Shown here: positions 9,764-17,941 of the stretch, piece by piece
Position numbering within the stretch: position 1 is the stretch's first letter
Layout: the number at the start of each line of letters is the position of its first letter
Assembly (NCBI GenBank): GCA_041658205.1
Contig: JBBAAO010000001.1
Span: 682,001 to 746,000 of the forward strand
Length of the DNA: 64,000 nt
Reading direction: 5' to 3'
Source: Bacteroidota bacterium
GTDB lineage: Bacteria; Bacteroidota; Ignavibacteria; UBA10030; UBA8401
The notes under the pieces: model-generated
The model's input: the letters and a program-made list of their open reading frames with translations, nothing else
Told to the model about the DNA's origin: nothing
The model's database searches: none
Translations under genes and position numbers: made by a program

Positions 9764-10297
9764 ATGGGACTAGGTCAAACAATGTTAACGATCATGGCGT
9801 TAATGCTGATGGGAAGAATAATTCTTTCTATCAACACCAGTACGCTTGATGTCGGCTTTACCAAAGATATGGCGGAATATCGCATTACGGGTACATCGCT
9901 TGGTACATCTATGCTTGAGCAAGTTTCGGCGCTTGCGTTTGATGAAAAGACAGTCGATACATCTCTTACTGCTTTACAAGCATCAAGTTTAACAAACTCG
10001 ATATCGCTTGGTAGAGATGGTGGAGAAACATCGGTAAATACATACGATGATATAGACGATTATAATAACTATATAACGATAGACTCGTTGGAACATTCTG
10101 CAATCTTTCAAACGAGAGTAACTGTTTCTTACGTTGCTGTTTCAGGGTCCGATATCGTATCAACGACCACAAAAGGTTTTAGTAAACAAGTAGTTGTAAA
10201 TATAACGAGTGATTATTTGGTTGATTATTCAGTATCACCGGCACGACCTGATACGCTGCGTTTCGAACAAATATTTAGTTATTGGTCATTTCGATAA
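9764..10297 (+). CDS. Pseudopilin-like single-span exported protein (first of three)
   Basis: Protein of 177 aa with an N-terminal hydrophobic segment (about 3-25, TMLTIMALMLMGRIILSI) starting straight after Met-Gly, then a polar extracytoplasmic domain. The layout resembles a minor pilin or pseudopilin (PilV-like), but the usual charged leader, cleavage Gly and Glu5 (GFTLxE) are not visible. It is followed 17 bases later by a second gene of the same design and then a third, so the three probably form one operon. It may be part of a type IV pilus-like or secretion filament, or of a non-processed relative. Family assignment rests on architecture only. Confidence 0.5.
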   Translation: MGLGQTMLTIMALMLMGRIILSINTSTLDVGFTKDMAEYRITGTSLGTSMLEQVSALAFDEKTVDTSLTALQASSLTNSISLGRDGGETSVNTYDDIDDYNNYITIDSLEHSAIFQTRVTVSYVAVSGSDIVSTTTKGFSKQVVVNITSDYLVDYSVSPARPDTLRFEQIFSYWSFR

Positions 10298-10314
10298 TCT
10301 AACGTAGTTAAAGT

Positions 10315-10962
10315 ATGGGCTCGCAAACGATTCTTGATTTAATCGCTTCAACAATGGTATTCGGCAGTTTGCTGATTATCGTATTGCGTATCAATATGGG
10401 TGTGGCTGAAAACTTACAAATGTACCAAGGAGATTTACTGGTGCAACAAAATCTTGTTGAAGTTACTAAACTACTTGAATATGATTTTAAAAAGATCGGT
10501 TATTGCCAAGACCCCACAAAAATTTCCGATCCTTCTCTAGCAATACGATATGCTGATTCATCCAAAATAATATTTTATACAGATTTTCCGACGGATTTAT
10601 ACCCAAAAGGAGATGGCAATCTTGATTCAATGACATACTATGTAGGTCCAACGAGTGAAGCGAGTGCAACTCCAAATACTAGGGACAGATTATTATATCG
10701 AGTGGAAAATAATGCAGATCCGATTGGAGTGAATCTTGGTATTACACAGTTTGAGTTAAAATATTTAGATGCATTCAAAGATACATTACCATCACCAGTT
10801 TCCAATTGCAGATTGATTCAATTTATGCAAATTACGATACAGGTTGAAAATTTAGCGGCTTCTGATACTTTAAATGTAAATTTGGCAAACTTCGACAGAC
10901 CGTACCAGACTGCATATTGGCGTCAGGTTCGTTTAGTCGCAAAAAATTTAAGGAATCGATAA
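10315..10962 (+). CDS. Pseudopilin-like exported protein (PilW-like, second of three)
   Basis: Protein of 215 aa. It begins MGSQTILDLIAS and has one hydrophobic helix (about 6-27), then a helical stretch (LLVQQNLVEVTKLLEYDFKK) and a beta-rich domain. A helix followed by a segment reading 'LEYDFKKIGYC' is reminiscent of PilW-type minor pilins, where the long N-terminal helix is followed by an RxDxxxAG-like turn. No prepilin leader is evident. It sits between two similar genes with gaps of 17 and 8 bases, so all three are probably translated together. Confidence 0.5.
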   Translation: MGSQTILDLIASTMVFGSLLIIVLRINMGVAENLQMYQGDLLVQQNLVEVTKLLEYDFKKIGYCQDPTKISDPSLAIRYADSSKIIFYTDFPTDLYPKGDGNLDSMTYYVGPTSEASATPNTRDRLLYRVENNADPIGVNLGITQFELKYLDAFKDTLPSPVSNCRLIQFMQITIQVENLAASDTLNVNLANFDRPYQTAYWRQVRLVAKNLRNR

Positions 10963-10970
10963 GGTAACGT

Positions 10971-12176
10971 ATGGGAAGAACATCTATTTTTATGGTCATC
11001 GGTGTGAGTGCAATGTTCCTGTTGACTGGGAAAAATATGTCCAATGTGGGTATTCAAGCATTGGATAACTCATTAGACTATTACGAAAATACTCAGCGAT
11101 ATGCAATTGCCGTATCAGCAGCAAATTTGGTCTGCTCACAAGTTTGGGCGGATGGATCGTGGACAGCCGGTTATTCATCTGTTGATTATAACGGTGGAAT
11201 ATTTAGCGCTACAGTAACTAATTTAAGCGGTGGGAAAAAAGAAATCGTCTCAACTGCAACGTATGGTGATATATCGCAAACAGTAACAATCATTATGAAG
11301 CCGAGTAGTTTTTCAAAATTTGCATATTATGGCGGAACAAGTGCATCAGCCGCTGCCTGGGAAACTGGTGATACAATCGGTGGACCGAGCCACACACAAG
11401 GGAAATTGAAAACATTTGGTTCTCCTGTTTTTTTGGGTAAAGCAACATCAAATACAGGACTAACAAAGTCAGGTTCACCGGCGACTCCGCAATTTCTTGG
11501 TGGTTTTGAATCAGGCGTAAGTGTTACTATGCCGAGTCTTACGAGTTACAATACTATTATGGATGCGGCAACGAGTGATGGGAGAAGCCAAGTCGGCGGG
11601 AGTTTATATCTAAAGTTTAATACCGATGGAACAGTGAGTTGGAAAACTTCTGTCTCTGATCCATATACTACCGTTGCACTTTCTAGTTTTGCGCATAATG
11701 GAATAATTGCAATTGATAAAGGAACGCTTTATGTGGAGGGAACGGTTGATGGACGAGTAACATTAGCATCACTCCGTTCCTCCGGAACAGTCGGTGGAAC
11801 AACAATTATTACCAATAGTATAGTGATGAAAGATAATCCAAAAACGAATCCGGAATCCAACGATATGCTTGGAATTGTGAGTAATGGCGATATTACTATT
11901 GCCGATAACGGAGCAACACAATTTGATGTACAAGGAACATTATATAGTTATAAAGGCGGTCTGGCAGTTCAGAATGGAACATCTCGTCCGGCAGGAGTGT
12001 TAAGTATTTTTGGCGGAATGATGGTTGAAAAACTTTATGGAACCTCGAATGGCGCATCAGGTTCTGCCCGCAAAGGATACAATTTGAGTCTTCACTTTGA
12101 TGAACGATTTAGTAATGATTCACCCGATAACTTTCCTTCAACGGGAAAATATGAGATCTTATCATGGTTTGAATGA
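10971..12176 (+). CDS. PilX-like protein with DUF4900-like C-terminal domain (third of three)
   Basis: Protein of 401 aa. An N-terminal hydrophobic helix follows MGRTS, then a helical region, then a long Gly/Ser/Thr-rich beta domain. The C-terminal part (GIIAIDKGTLYVEGTVDGRV, NPESNDMLGIVSNGDI and the ending TGKYEILSWFE) closely recalls the DUF4900 domain found in pilus-associated proteins of Chlorobi and Deinococcus relatives; this is from memory, not a search. A terminator follows 27 bases after the stop and closes the three-gene unit. Probably a large surface-exposed minor-pilin-like component. Confidence 0.55.
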   Translation: MGRTSIFMVIGVSAMFLLTGKNMSNVGIQALDNSLDYYENTQRYAIAVSAANLVCSQVWADGSWTAGYSSVDYNGGIFSATVTNLSGGKKEIVSTATYGDISQTVTIIMKPSSFSKFAYYGGTSASAAAWETGDTIGGPSHTQGKLKTFGSPVFLGKATSNTGLTKSGSPATPQFLGGFESGVSVTMPSLTSYNTIMDAATSDGRSQVGGSLYLKFNTDGTVSWKTSVSDPYTTVALSSFAHNGIIAIDKGTLYVEGTVDGRVTLASLRSSGTVGGTTIITNSIVMKDNPKTNPESNDMLGIVSNGDITIADNGATQFDVQGTLYSYKGGLAVQNGTSRPAGVLSIFGGMMVEKLYGTSNGASGSARKGYNLSLHFDERFSNDSPDNFPSTGKYEILSWFE

Positions 12177-12202
12177 ACTCACATCATGACATACATTCTT
12201 TT

Positions 12203-12230
12203 AAGGCGCACATATTGCGCCTTTTTTATT
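12203..12230 (+). terminator. Rho-independent terminator of the pseudopilin-like operon
   Basis: Perfect 8-bp stem AAGGCGCA/TGCGCCTT with a 5-nt loop, followed by a T-rich run (TTTTTTATT). It sits between the third pseudopilin-like gene and the TPR gene. It also shows that an in-frame ATG upstream of the hairpin is not the TPR gene's start. Confidence 0.9.
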
Positions 12231-12266
12231 TTTGGTATTCACTCGATCAAATTCTTATATTCTTAC

Positions 12267-14114
12267 ATGACAAAATTGTTTCTCTCCATATTCATCATTG
12301 CACTATCTGCCTGTTCACTGTTTTCTCAGCAGGATCAGAGTCAGAACATATTTCGATTGGCGCAGGCTTTTGAACAACAGGCTGATTACGAACGTGCATT
12401 GCAAATGTATTCTGATCTCTTTCGATCCGATACGAACAACTATATCTATTTTGAATCAGTACGCCGGATGCAAGTACAGTTAAAACGATACGATTACGCA
12501 ATACAATTAAGCTTTCGCCGTTTACGGTTGATGCCGTTTGATTTCAATTTACAGGCAAATATCGGCAGTCTTTACTCGGTCGCTGGAAAAGAGCAGCAAG
12601 CGGACTCAGTATGGAGTGTAGTAGTGAGTTTTGCCAATAAGAATCAGATGTGTTATCGGGCGGTAGCCAATGAACAAGTGAATCAGCGTTTGTTCGATAA
12701 AGCGATTGCAACATATCTTCGCGGCAGAAGGGATATCGGAGATCCGTACATTTTTTCCAATGAACTCGGCTATCTTTATTCGTTTATGATGGACTATGCA
12801 AATATGACCCGGGAATATTTGCAAATGCTGCAACAAAACGAACAGCAATTTGATTTTGTTCAATCACGATTTGCATCGGCAGTTGCACGACCAGAAGGTC
12901 TAAAAGCAATTACAGTTGTTGTGGAACAGGAAGTGCAAAAAAAAAGGACAATCCCGTTGCTTCGTCTTCAAATGTGGTTATATATGGAAGGAAACCGCTA
13001 CAACGATGCGTTGACAGTAACTCAAACGCTGGAAGAATTGGTCAACTCCAACGGTCAGGAATTATTTGCATTTGCTGAACGAATCTTTAAAGAGAATGAA
13101 TTCACTCTTGCTGCAACAGCGTATCAACAAGCAATAAAATCCGGTTCAAAGGCACCGTTTGCGCCATCAGCCCGATTTGGATATGCACGGTGTATTGAGG
13201 AATTGAGCCAACGCGGACAGTCATTCACGGAAACCGAACAGAAGAATATTTCATCTCTCGAAACTCAGCCGCATTTTTCCGGTGCTATCAATCTTTTTGC
13301 ATCACTGGTGAAAGAATACCCCTTTACGAATATTGGTGCAAATTCCCTTTATCGCATCGGCTGGATTCGTTATAAGCATATGTTCGACCTCGATGGTGCG
13401 CTGCAGATCTTCGATTCGGTATTGACTATTTCCCCGGCTGGGCCAATGGTGCCGACGGTGCTATCGACAATTGGGGATATTTATATTGCACAAAATAATT
13501 TGAATGTTGCTGTGAAAAAATTTCAAACGATGAGTGTTTCGCCATATGCTAATCAAGATCAACGGTCATTTGCCCAATTTCGACTCGCTGAGATTCAGTT
13601 TTTTGGGAAGAATTTCGACAGCACACTTGCTATTCTGAAACCTCTTACCGAAAATTTGAAAGCGGATGAATCCAACGATGCATTGATCTTGCAATATTTC
13701 GTGACGGAAAATATGTTCCAATTTGTTGAAGCGTTGAAGCAATTCTCCCATGCAGAATTACTTGCCCGTCAGGACAAATTAAGCGAAGCGGTATTGGAGT
13801 ATACTTCAATCATCAATCTTTATCCAACTGCGCCTTTGGCGGATGATGCGCTTTTGAAGAAAGCTGAATATTCCGTGAAGTTAAAGAAGTTTCCGGATGC
13901 TCTTGCGGCATATCAAAAATTGCTTGTAGATTACAAAGAGAGCATAGAGAAAGACAGGACGTATTTTAAAATCGGCGAAGTGTATCAATTCAATCTTTTG
14001 GATACACAAAAAGCCATTGCCGCATACGAAGAGATCTTGGTGAAATATCCTTTTTCACTTTTTGTTGAAGAAGCTCGCAAACGAATTCGGCAATTGCGTG
14101 GAGATGCAATTTGA
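12267..14114 (+). CDS. Secreted TPR-repeat protein
   Basis: Protein of 615 aa with signal peptide MTKLFLSIFIIALSACSLFSQ; a Cys in LSAC could also make it a lipoprotein. Nearly the whole mature part is made of tetratricopeptide-like helical pairs, for example near 25-60 (QADYERALQMYSDLF), 380-420, and the clear C-terminal set (KKFPDALAAYQKLLVDY and DTQKAIAAYEEILVKYP), similar to YbgF/BamD-type repeats. The start was placed after the preceding terminator. The stop overlaps the next gene's TTG start by four bases. The exact role is unknown; it is probably a periplasmic or outer-membrane scaffold. Confidence 0.78.
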   Translation: MTKLFLSIFIIALSACSLFSQQDQSQNIFRLAQAFEQQADYERALQMYSDLFRSDTNNYIYFESVRRMQVQLKRYDYAIQLSFRRLRLMPFDFNLQANIGSLYSVAGKEQQADSVWSVVVSFANKNQMCYRAVANEQVNQRLFDKAIATYLRGRRDIGDPYIFSNELGYLYSFMMDYANMTREYLQMLQQNEQQFDFVQSRFASAVARPEGLKAITVVVEQEVQKKRTIPLLRLQMWLYMEGNRYNDALTVTQTLEELVNSNGQELFAFAERIFKENEFTLAATAYQQAIKSGSKAPFAPSARFGYARCIEELSQRGQSFTETEQKNISSLETQPHFSGAINLFASLVKEYPFTNIGANSLYRIGWIRYKHMFDLDGALQIFDSVLTISPAGPMVPTVLSTIGDIYIAQNNLNVAVKKFQTMSVSPYANQDQRSFAQFRLAEIQFFGKNFDSTLAILKPLTENLKADESNDALILQYFVTENMFQFVEALKQFSHAELLARQDKLSEAVLEYTSIINLYPTAPLADDALLKKAEYSVKLKKFPDALAAYQKLLVDYKESIEKDRTYFKIGEVYQFNLLDTQKAIAAYEEILVKYPFSLFVEEARKRIRQLRGDAI

Positions 14115-14482
14115 TCCACCTTGAATCAGTCCGCAATTATTGTTTGCAAAAACAAGGGAAAATCACGGAGGAATTTCCATTCGATGAAGAAACACTTGTC
14201 TTCAAAATTTTTGGGAAAATGTTCCTTCTGACCAATCTCAATGAACTACCTCTTTCCATGAATCTTAAATGCGATCCCGAACGGGCAGTGGAATTAAGGG
14301 AGCGATACCCAGCCATACAGCCTGGTTATCACATGAATAAAAAATGGTGGAATACTGTCGATGCGGATGGTTCCATACCGGAAAAACTTGTGTATGAACT
14401 GATCGATCATTCGTATGACGAAGTAGTAAAGAAGCTGCCGAAGAAGATAAGAGAAAAAATAAAGGCCAAATTAAAAAGCTGA
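14111..14482 (+). CDS. MmcQ/YjbR family protein
   Basis: Protein of 123 aa of the MmcQ/YjbR (CyaY-like fold) family, whose members are often called DNA-binding although a firm function is lacking. Typical features are the FPFDEETLVFKIFGKMF segment near 22-38, the HMNKKWWNTV segment near 75-84 and the C-terminal LIDHSYDEVVKKLPKK. The start is TTG, overlapping the TPR gene's stop as TTGA. No in-frame ATG gives a full domain, so the TTG is preferred. Confidence 0.85.
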   Translation: MIHLESVRNYCLQKQGKITEEFPFDEETLVFKIFGKMFLLTNLNELPLSMNLKCDPERAVELRERYPAIQPGYHMNKKWWNTVDADGSIPEKLVYELIDHSYDEVVKKLPKKIREKIKAKLKS

Positions 14483-14566
14483 AAGTAAAAAGGCAAAAGT
14501 TATAATGTGGACGTCAAAAAAACTGTTCAGATTACTTTTTACTTCCTCCTTTTTACTTTTTATCTT
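14482..14566. repeat. Period-7 tandem repeats in inverted orientation
   Basis: Left block: three heptamers of AAAGTAA/AAAGGCA/AAAGTTA type. Right block, on the opposite strand sense: five heptamers of TTACTTT/TTACTTC/CTCCTTT type. A 12-base perfect inverted repeat (AAAGTAAAAAGG and its complement) links the blocks. It lies between convergent genes and might fold as a terminator, but its sequence is a short tandem repeat. Confidence 0.75.
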
Positions 14567-14572
14567 GATTTC

Positions 14573-16537
14573 CTAATCCACAAACTCCCACGATAGTCCA
14601 AAGCGGATATTTCTGTTGTACATCGGATAGACTGGAGCAAGCAGGTATTCGTTTCCCGTCAGATTCTCCCAGATGAAATGGACGTAGGCATCACCAATTT
14701 TACCCACCGCAAAAAAATCTATCGAGCCGCTCGGGCCATACGTCAATTCCGATGACGGGATCCACACACCGAATTCGTCATACGGCCTCATGCCGGTTTG
14801 TTTGGAATAAAAACTTCCTCTCAATCCGAATTTAATATTCAGATTTCCGTTCGCAAGCAATCCCTGAAAATAGATTGAGCCGTTAGCGGAAATTTCTGGA
14901 TAAAGTATCATATCAGTAAATTCGCGGCTCAGTATATCCGGGCAGTTTACGTAATTTCCGCCGCCTTCAAGATGAAAGTCACCCCAGATAAAATGTACAG
15001 ACATTGAAACAGCGTCAAAATCGAATTTCATTGAATTATAATCACGATTTTCTTCATGGTATCGTATTGTATCAAAGAAGACGGTAGAACCCTGTTGCAT
15101 TCTTTTATACGATATTGAAGAGTAGAATGAAGATGGGATGGAGAATCGAAACCCGGTTTCGAGTATCGAAAAAGTTTCTTTCAGTCTATCTGAATACGTA
15201 AATGAATAATCACTGCCTGAAGAAAATATTTTTGTTGGCGGAATTGAGGTTTGATCGTTGATAATATTTTGAGCAATCCCTGCAAATAATTCGAAGGAAG
15301 GACTTACTTTGAGCTTGCCCTGTATACCTCCATTGGCGATGAATTGGTCACCGTATTCTTTAACAGTGACGAACGGCGTTACGGTTACTATTGATTGAGG
15401 GAGAATTTCAGCTTTTAAACCTGCACTGATAATGTCAGTCGACTGGATTCTTGCGAGATCGGCATAGCCTATGAACCGGATGTTGGAATACTGTGAAAGG
15501 ATATTCCATTTGAGCCCCCTGCCGATGGAAGCAAAATTCCTTTTTGTAAAAATGCCATTCAACGTTACGCTGCGGTTTTCTTCATCCCGATATTCGCGCA
15601 GTCGATCGAACGAATAAAATGATAACGACGTTAATTGTGTTGAATCTTCAAATGGATAAAATGAAGCGGTTAGGTTATAATGACTATTATAATGTTTTTC
15701 GAATGATTCTCGATTTTTAACATCGGCGCTCAATCCATCGAAGATGGAAGATGTATTAAAATAATCGACCCCTCCGTTTAGGCCGGTCCATTTTCTGTCA
15801 TAGGAATACGATAGAGAAATGTTCATCCAAGATGTTGCATTATATCGTACCGTTGAGCGGATAAGCCATGCATCGTCGTTCGAATTGTAAAATCGTGCAA
15901 AATAACTTTGGCTCTCCTTGTTCGATCCGAATCCGTAATGCGCTAAAGCAAAAGAAAGATTTATACCGGAAGCGACATTCTGCGCAAACATCGCATCAGT
16001 ATGTGTATATCCGGATACTCCTTGACTATACCGCAAATGAGTAGAGGCGCGGTTATTGTTGAAATTCTTCGTAACAATATTAATGACACCGCCTGCAGAT
16101 CGTCCATCGTAAAACATTGCTTCAGATCCGGTGATCAATTCTATTCGTTCAATAGCATCAACCGGAATATTCCACAGATTATAACTGCCGGTATAATGAT
16201 CGTTGTATGGTATTCCGTCCACCATGACAGCAATATTTTTATCATCAATCCCATTAATGAAAATTTGATTTTGCTGTCCTGCGCTTGCAAGATCCCGTAC
16301 AAATACGCCGGGTTTTCGTGAGAGAATATCGTATAGTGATCGGTACTCAGTAAATGTAATCTCTTTCTGAGAAATGTGGAGAGAAGTATCGCCGAACGGT
16401 TCAATAGAACCGAGTTCAGGAACAGGAATGACCCGTATGATCGAATTTTTTTTTGCCTGCGTCGAATCCGGAGATTGTGCGACAACCATAAAAGAACTTG
16501 ATATCGTGAAGGATACCAGAAGGAGGATTCTGTTCAT
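14573..16537 (-). CDS. TonB-dependent outer-membrane receptor
   Basis: Protein of 654 aa with a signal peptide (MNRILLLVSFTISSSFMVVAQ). Residues about 55-165 form a plug domain (EYRSLYDILSRKPGVFVRDL; INGIDDKNIAVMVDGIPYN; IERIELITGSEAMFYDGRSAGGVINIVTK). The rest is a 22-strand-type barrel ending in LSWEFVD. It is somewhat short for the family, and no carboxypeptidase-like extension or SusD partner is seen, so it is not a classical SusCD glycan receptor. The ATG overlaps the stop of ispE by one base (TAATG), so the two are translated together. Ligand unknown: siderophore, vitamin or metal are all possible. Confidence 0.87.
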   Translation of the reverse strand: MNRILLLVSFTISSSFMVVAQSPDSTQAKKNSIIRVIPVPELGSIEPFGDTSLHISQKEITFTEYRSLYDILSRKPGVFVRDLASAGQQNQIFINGIDDKNIAVMVDGIPYNDHYTGSYNLWNIPVDAIERIELITGSEAMFYDGRSAGGVINIVTKNFNNNRASTHLRYSQGVSGYTHTDAMFAQNVASGINLSFALAHYGFGSNKESQSYFARFYNSNDDAWLIRSTVRYNATSWMNISLSYSYDRKWTGLNGGVDYFNTSSIFDGLSADVKNRESFEKHYNSHYNLTASFYPFEDSTQLTSLSFYSFDRLREYRDEENRSVTLNGIFTKRNFASIGRGLKWNILSQYSNIRFIGYADLARIQSTDIISAGLKAEILPQSIVTVTPFVTVKEYGDQFIANGGIQGKLKVSPSFELFAGIAQNIINDQTSIPPTKIFSSGSDYSFTYSDRLKETFSILETGFRFSIPSSFYSSISYKRMQQGSTVFFDTIRYHEENRDYNSMKFDFDAVSMSVHFIWGDFHLEGGGNYVNCPDILSREFTDMILYPEISANGSIYFQGLLANGNLNIKFGLRGSFYSKQTGMRPYDEFGVWIPSSELTYGPSGSIDFFAVGKIGDAYVHFIWENLTGNEYLLAPVYPMYNRNIRFGLSWEFVD

Positions 16538-17385
16538 TATTTTTGAAAGGAAAAATTAGGTTCAGTCAAATGAACAAAATGTTCTTTGTTGAAGAACTCA
16601 ACCGCTTTCAACGCGGATATCATATCGTCGAACAATCCGAACATCGAAGAACCGCTGCCGGACATTAAAGAAAGTTTTGCGCCAAGTTCCGTTAATTGCA
16701 GTTTTATTTTTTTGATCTTCATATGTTGTTCAAAGACAATTTCTTCAAAATCATTCTCCGATGCCAAAACGGACTGCAACGGAGTAGCTGATAATTGTTC
16801 CACTAATCTTGGGCGTGTGGGAAAAGATCCATTCCGTTTCTCTGCTAATCTATTGTATGCCCAGGGAGTTGAGATGTGAATGTTTGGATTCACTAGTACG
16901 ATCCAGTACGGAAGTGTCAGTTCTACGGGCTGTAAAAGTTCTCCGCGACCTTCAGCATAAGCGGAGGATTTCATGAGAAAAAATGGGACATCGGAGCCGA
17001 GTTGAAGTGCTATTTTTTGTAATGCAGACTCATGAATGGTTACGTTCCATAGTAAGGGGAGTAATCTCAATACTGAGGCTCCGTCACTGCTTCCTCCACC
17101 CAGTCCCGCGCCAACAGGAATATTCTTTTTAATTTGGATTGAAGCGCCTTTAGCATTACCACATTCATTTTGAAGCAATTCAACCGCTTTCCAGCATAAA
17201 TTGGTCTTGTCAATTGGTATGGAAGGATTGGTACAGGAAATGGATATGTCATCCGAATTTTCTATATTGATTTCATCAAAGAGATTAATCCGGTGAAAGA
17301 GGGTTTCGATATTATGGAAACCATCCGGTCTTTTCCCGACGATATGCAGTCCTAAGTTGATTTTAGCGTATGCTTTTACATCCAT
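16537..17385 (-). CDS. ispE: 4-diphosphocytidyl-2-C-methyl-D-erythritol kinase
   Basis: Protein of 282 aa, a GHMP kinase that phosphorylates CDP-ME in the MEP isoprenoid pathway. Residue Lys8 lies in AYAKINLGLH. The ATP-binding GHMP loop PVGAGLGGGSSDGA is at 90-103, and LGSDVPFF is near 128-135. The C-terminal GSGSSMFGLF loop is also present. Length is normal. It acts downstream of Dxr, which is encoded about 7 kb away. Coupling to a TonB receptor is unusual and probably has no functional meaning. Confidence 0.96.
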   Translation of the reverse strand: MDVKAYAKINLGLHIVGKRPDGFHNIETLFHRINLFDEINIENSDDISISCTNPSIPIDKTNLCWKAVELLQNECGNAKGASIQIKKNIPVGAGLGGGSSDGASVLRLLPLLWNVTIHESALQKIALQLGSDVPFFLMKSSAYAEGRGELLQPVELTLPYWIVLVNPNIHISTPWAYNRLAEKRNGSFPTRPRLVEQLSATPLQSVLASENDFEEIVFEQHMKIKKIKLQLTELGAKLSLMSGSGSSMFGLFDDMISALKAVEFFNKEHFVHLTEPNFSFQK

Positions 17386-17530
17386 TGTGTTCCAAGATAC
17401 AAGAAGATTGCAGAATGAGCAAGAATTTGTAGTTTGTAATAACTTTCTTGTTGATTTTTTATGGAGGTTTGGCTATTATTTCATCGTTATTGTTTGGTAA
17501 AAACAATATCCCACTATTCTAGAGGCATTT

Positions 17531-17902
17531 ATGGCACAGCCGTTTAATATACTTGTTGTTGATGACGAAGATGCACTTCGCAACGTACTAAGCAGTGAAT
17601 TACAGGGGGAGGGTTATTCTGTTGTTTCTGCTGCGGACGGAGATGAAGCAATTTCTATTCTCGAACAAAAATCTTTTCATCTTGTACTGCTCGATATTAA
17701 AATGCCCCGCGTCGACGGATTTGAAGTTTTGAAATTCATCAAAGAGAAACGTCCCGATGCAAAAGTTATTATGCTCACCGGATTTGCCGATTTGAAGAAT
17801 GCCATTGAATCGAAAAAACTCGGCGCAGAAGATTTTGTCAGCAAACCGTACGATCTCGTCGATCTTCTTACGACGATCGAACGTGTTCTTTCCGCTGAAT
17901 AA
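17531..17902 (+). CDS. Single-domain response regulator
   Basis: Protein of 123 aa consisting only of a receiver domain. Acidic pocket Asp11/Asp12, phospho-acceptor Asp55 (LLDIKMP), Thr83 and Lys105 are all present, so it should be phosphorylatable. It lacks an output domain and may act like Spo0F/CheY as a phosphorelay intermediate. It is clearly paralogous to the receiver of the next gene (shared MPRVxGxEVLKFI and IMLxxxADxKxAIE). It starts 145 bases from the divergent ispE. No histidine kinase is adjacent. Confidence 0.92.
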   Translation: MAQPFNILVVDDEDALRNVLSSELQGEGYSVVSAADGDEAISILEQKSFHLVLLDIKMPRVDGFEVLKFIKEKRPDAKVIMLTGFADLKNAIESKKLGAEDFVSKPYDLVDLLTTIERVLSAE

Positions 17903-17941
17903 TCATTCCTGTTTCTTTTTTTCCCGAAGCGAAGGTCCACA

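Noticed and set aside
12186..12266. N-terminal extension of the TPR protein
   Set aside because: It runs through the upstream terminator stem and T tract; the ATG at 12267 gives a proper signal peptide.
14482..14566. Simple rho-independent terminator
   Set aside because: The arms are A/T-rich heptamers with about 54 bases between them; better described as a tandem-repeat pair, although it may still terminate transcription.
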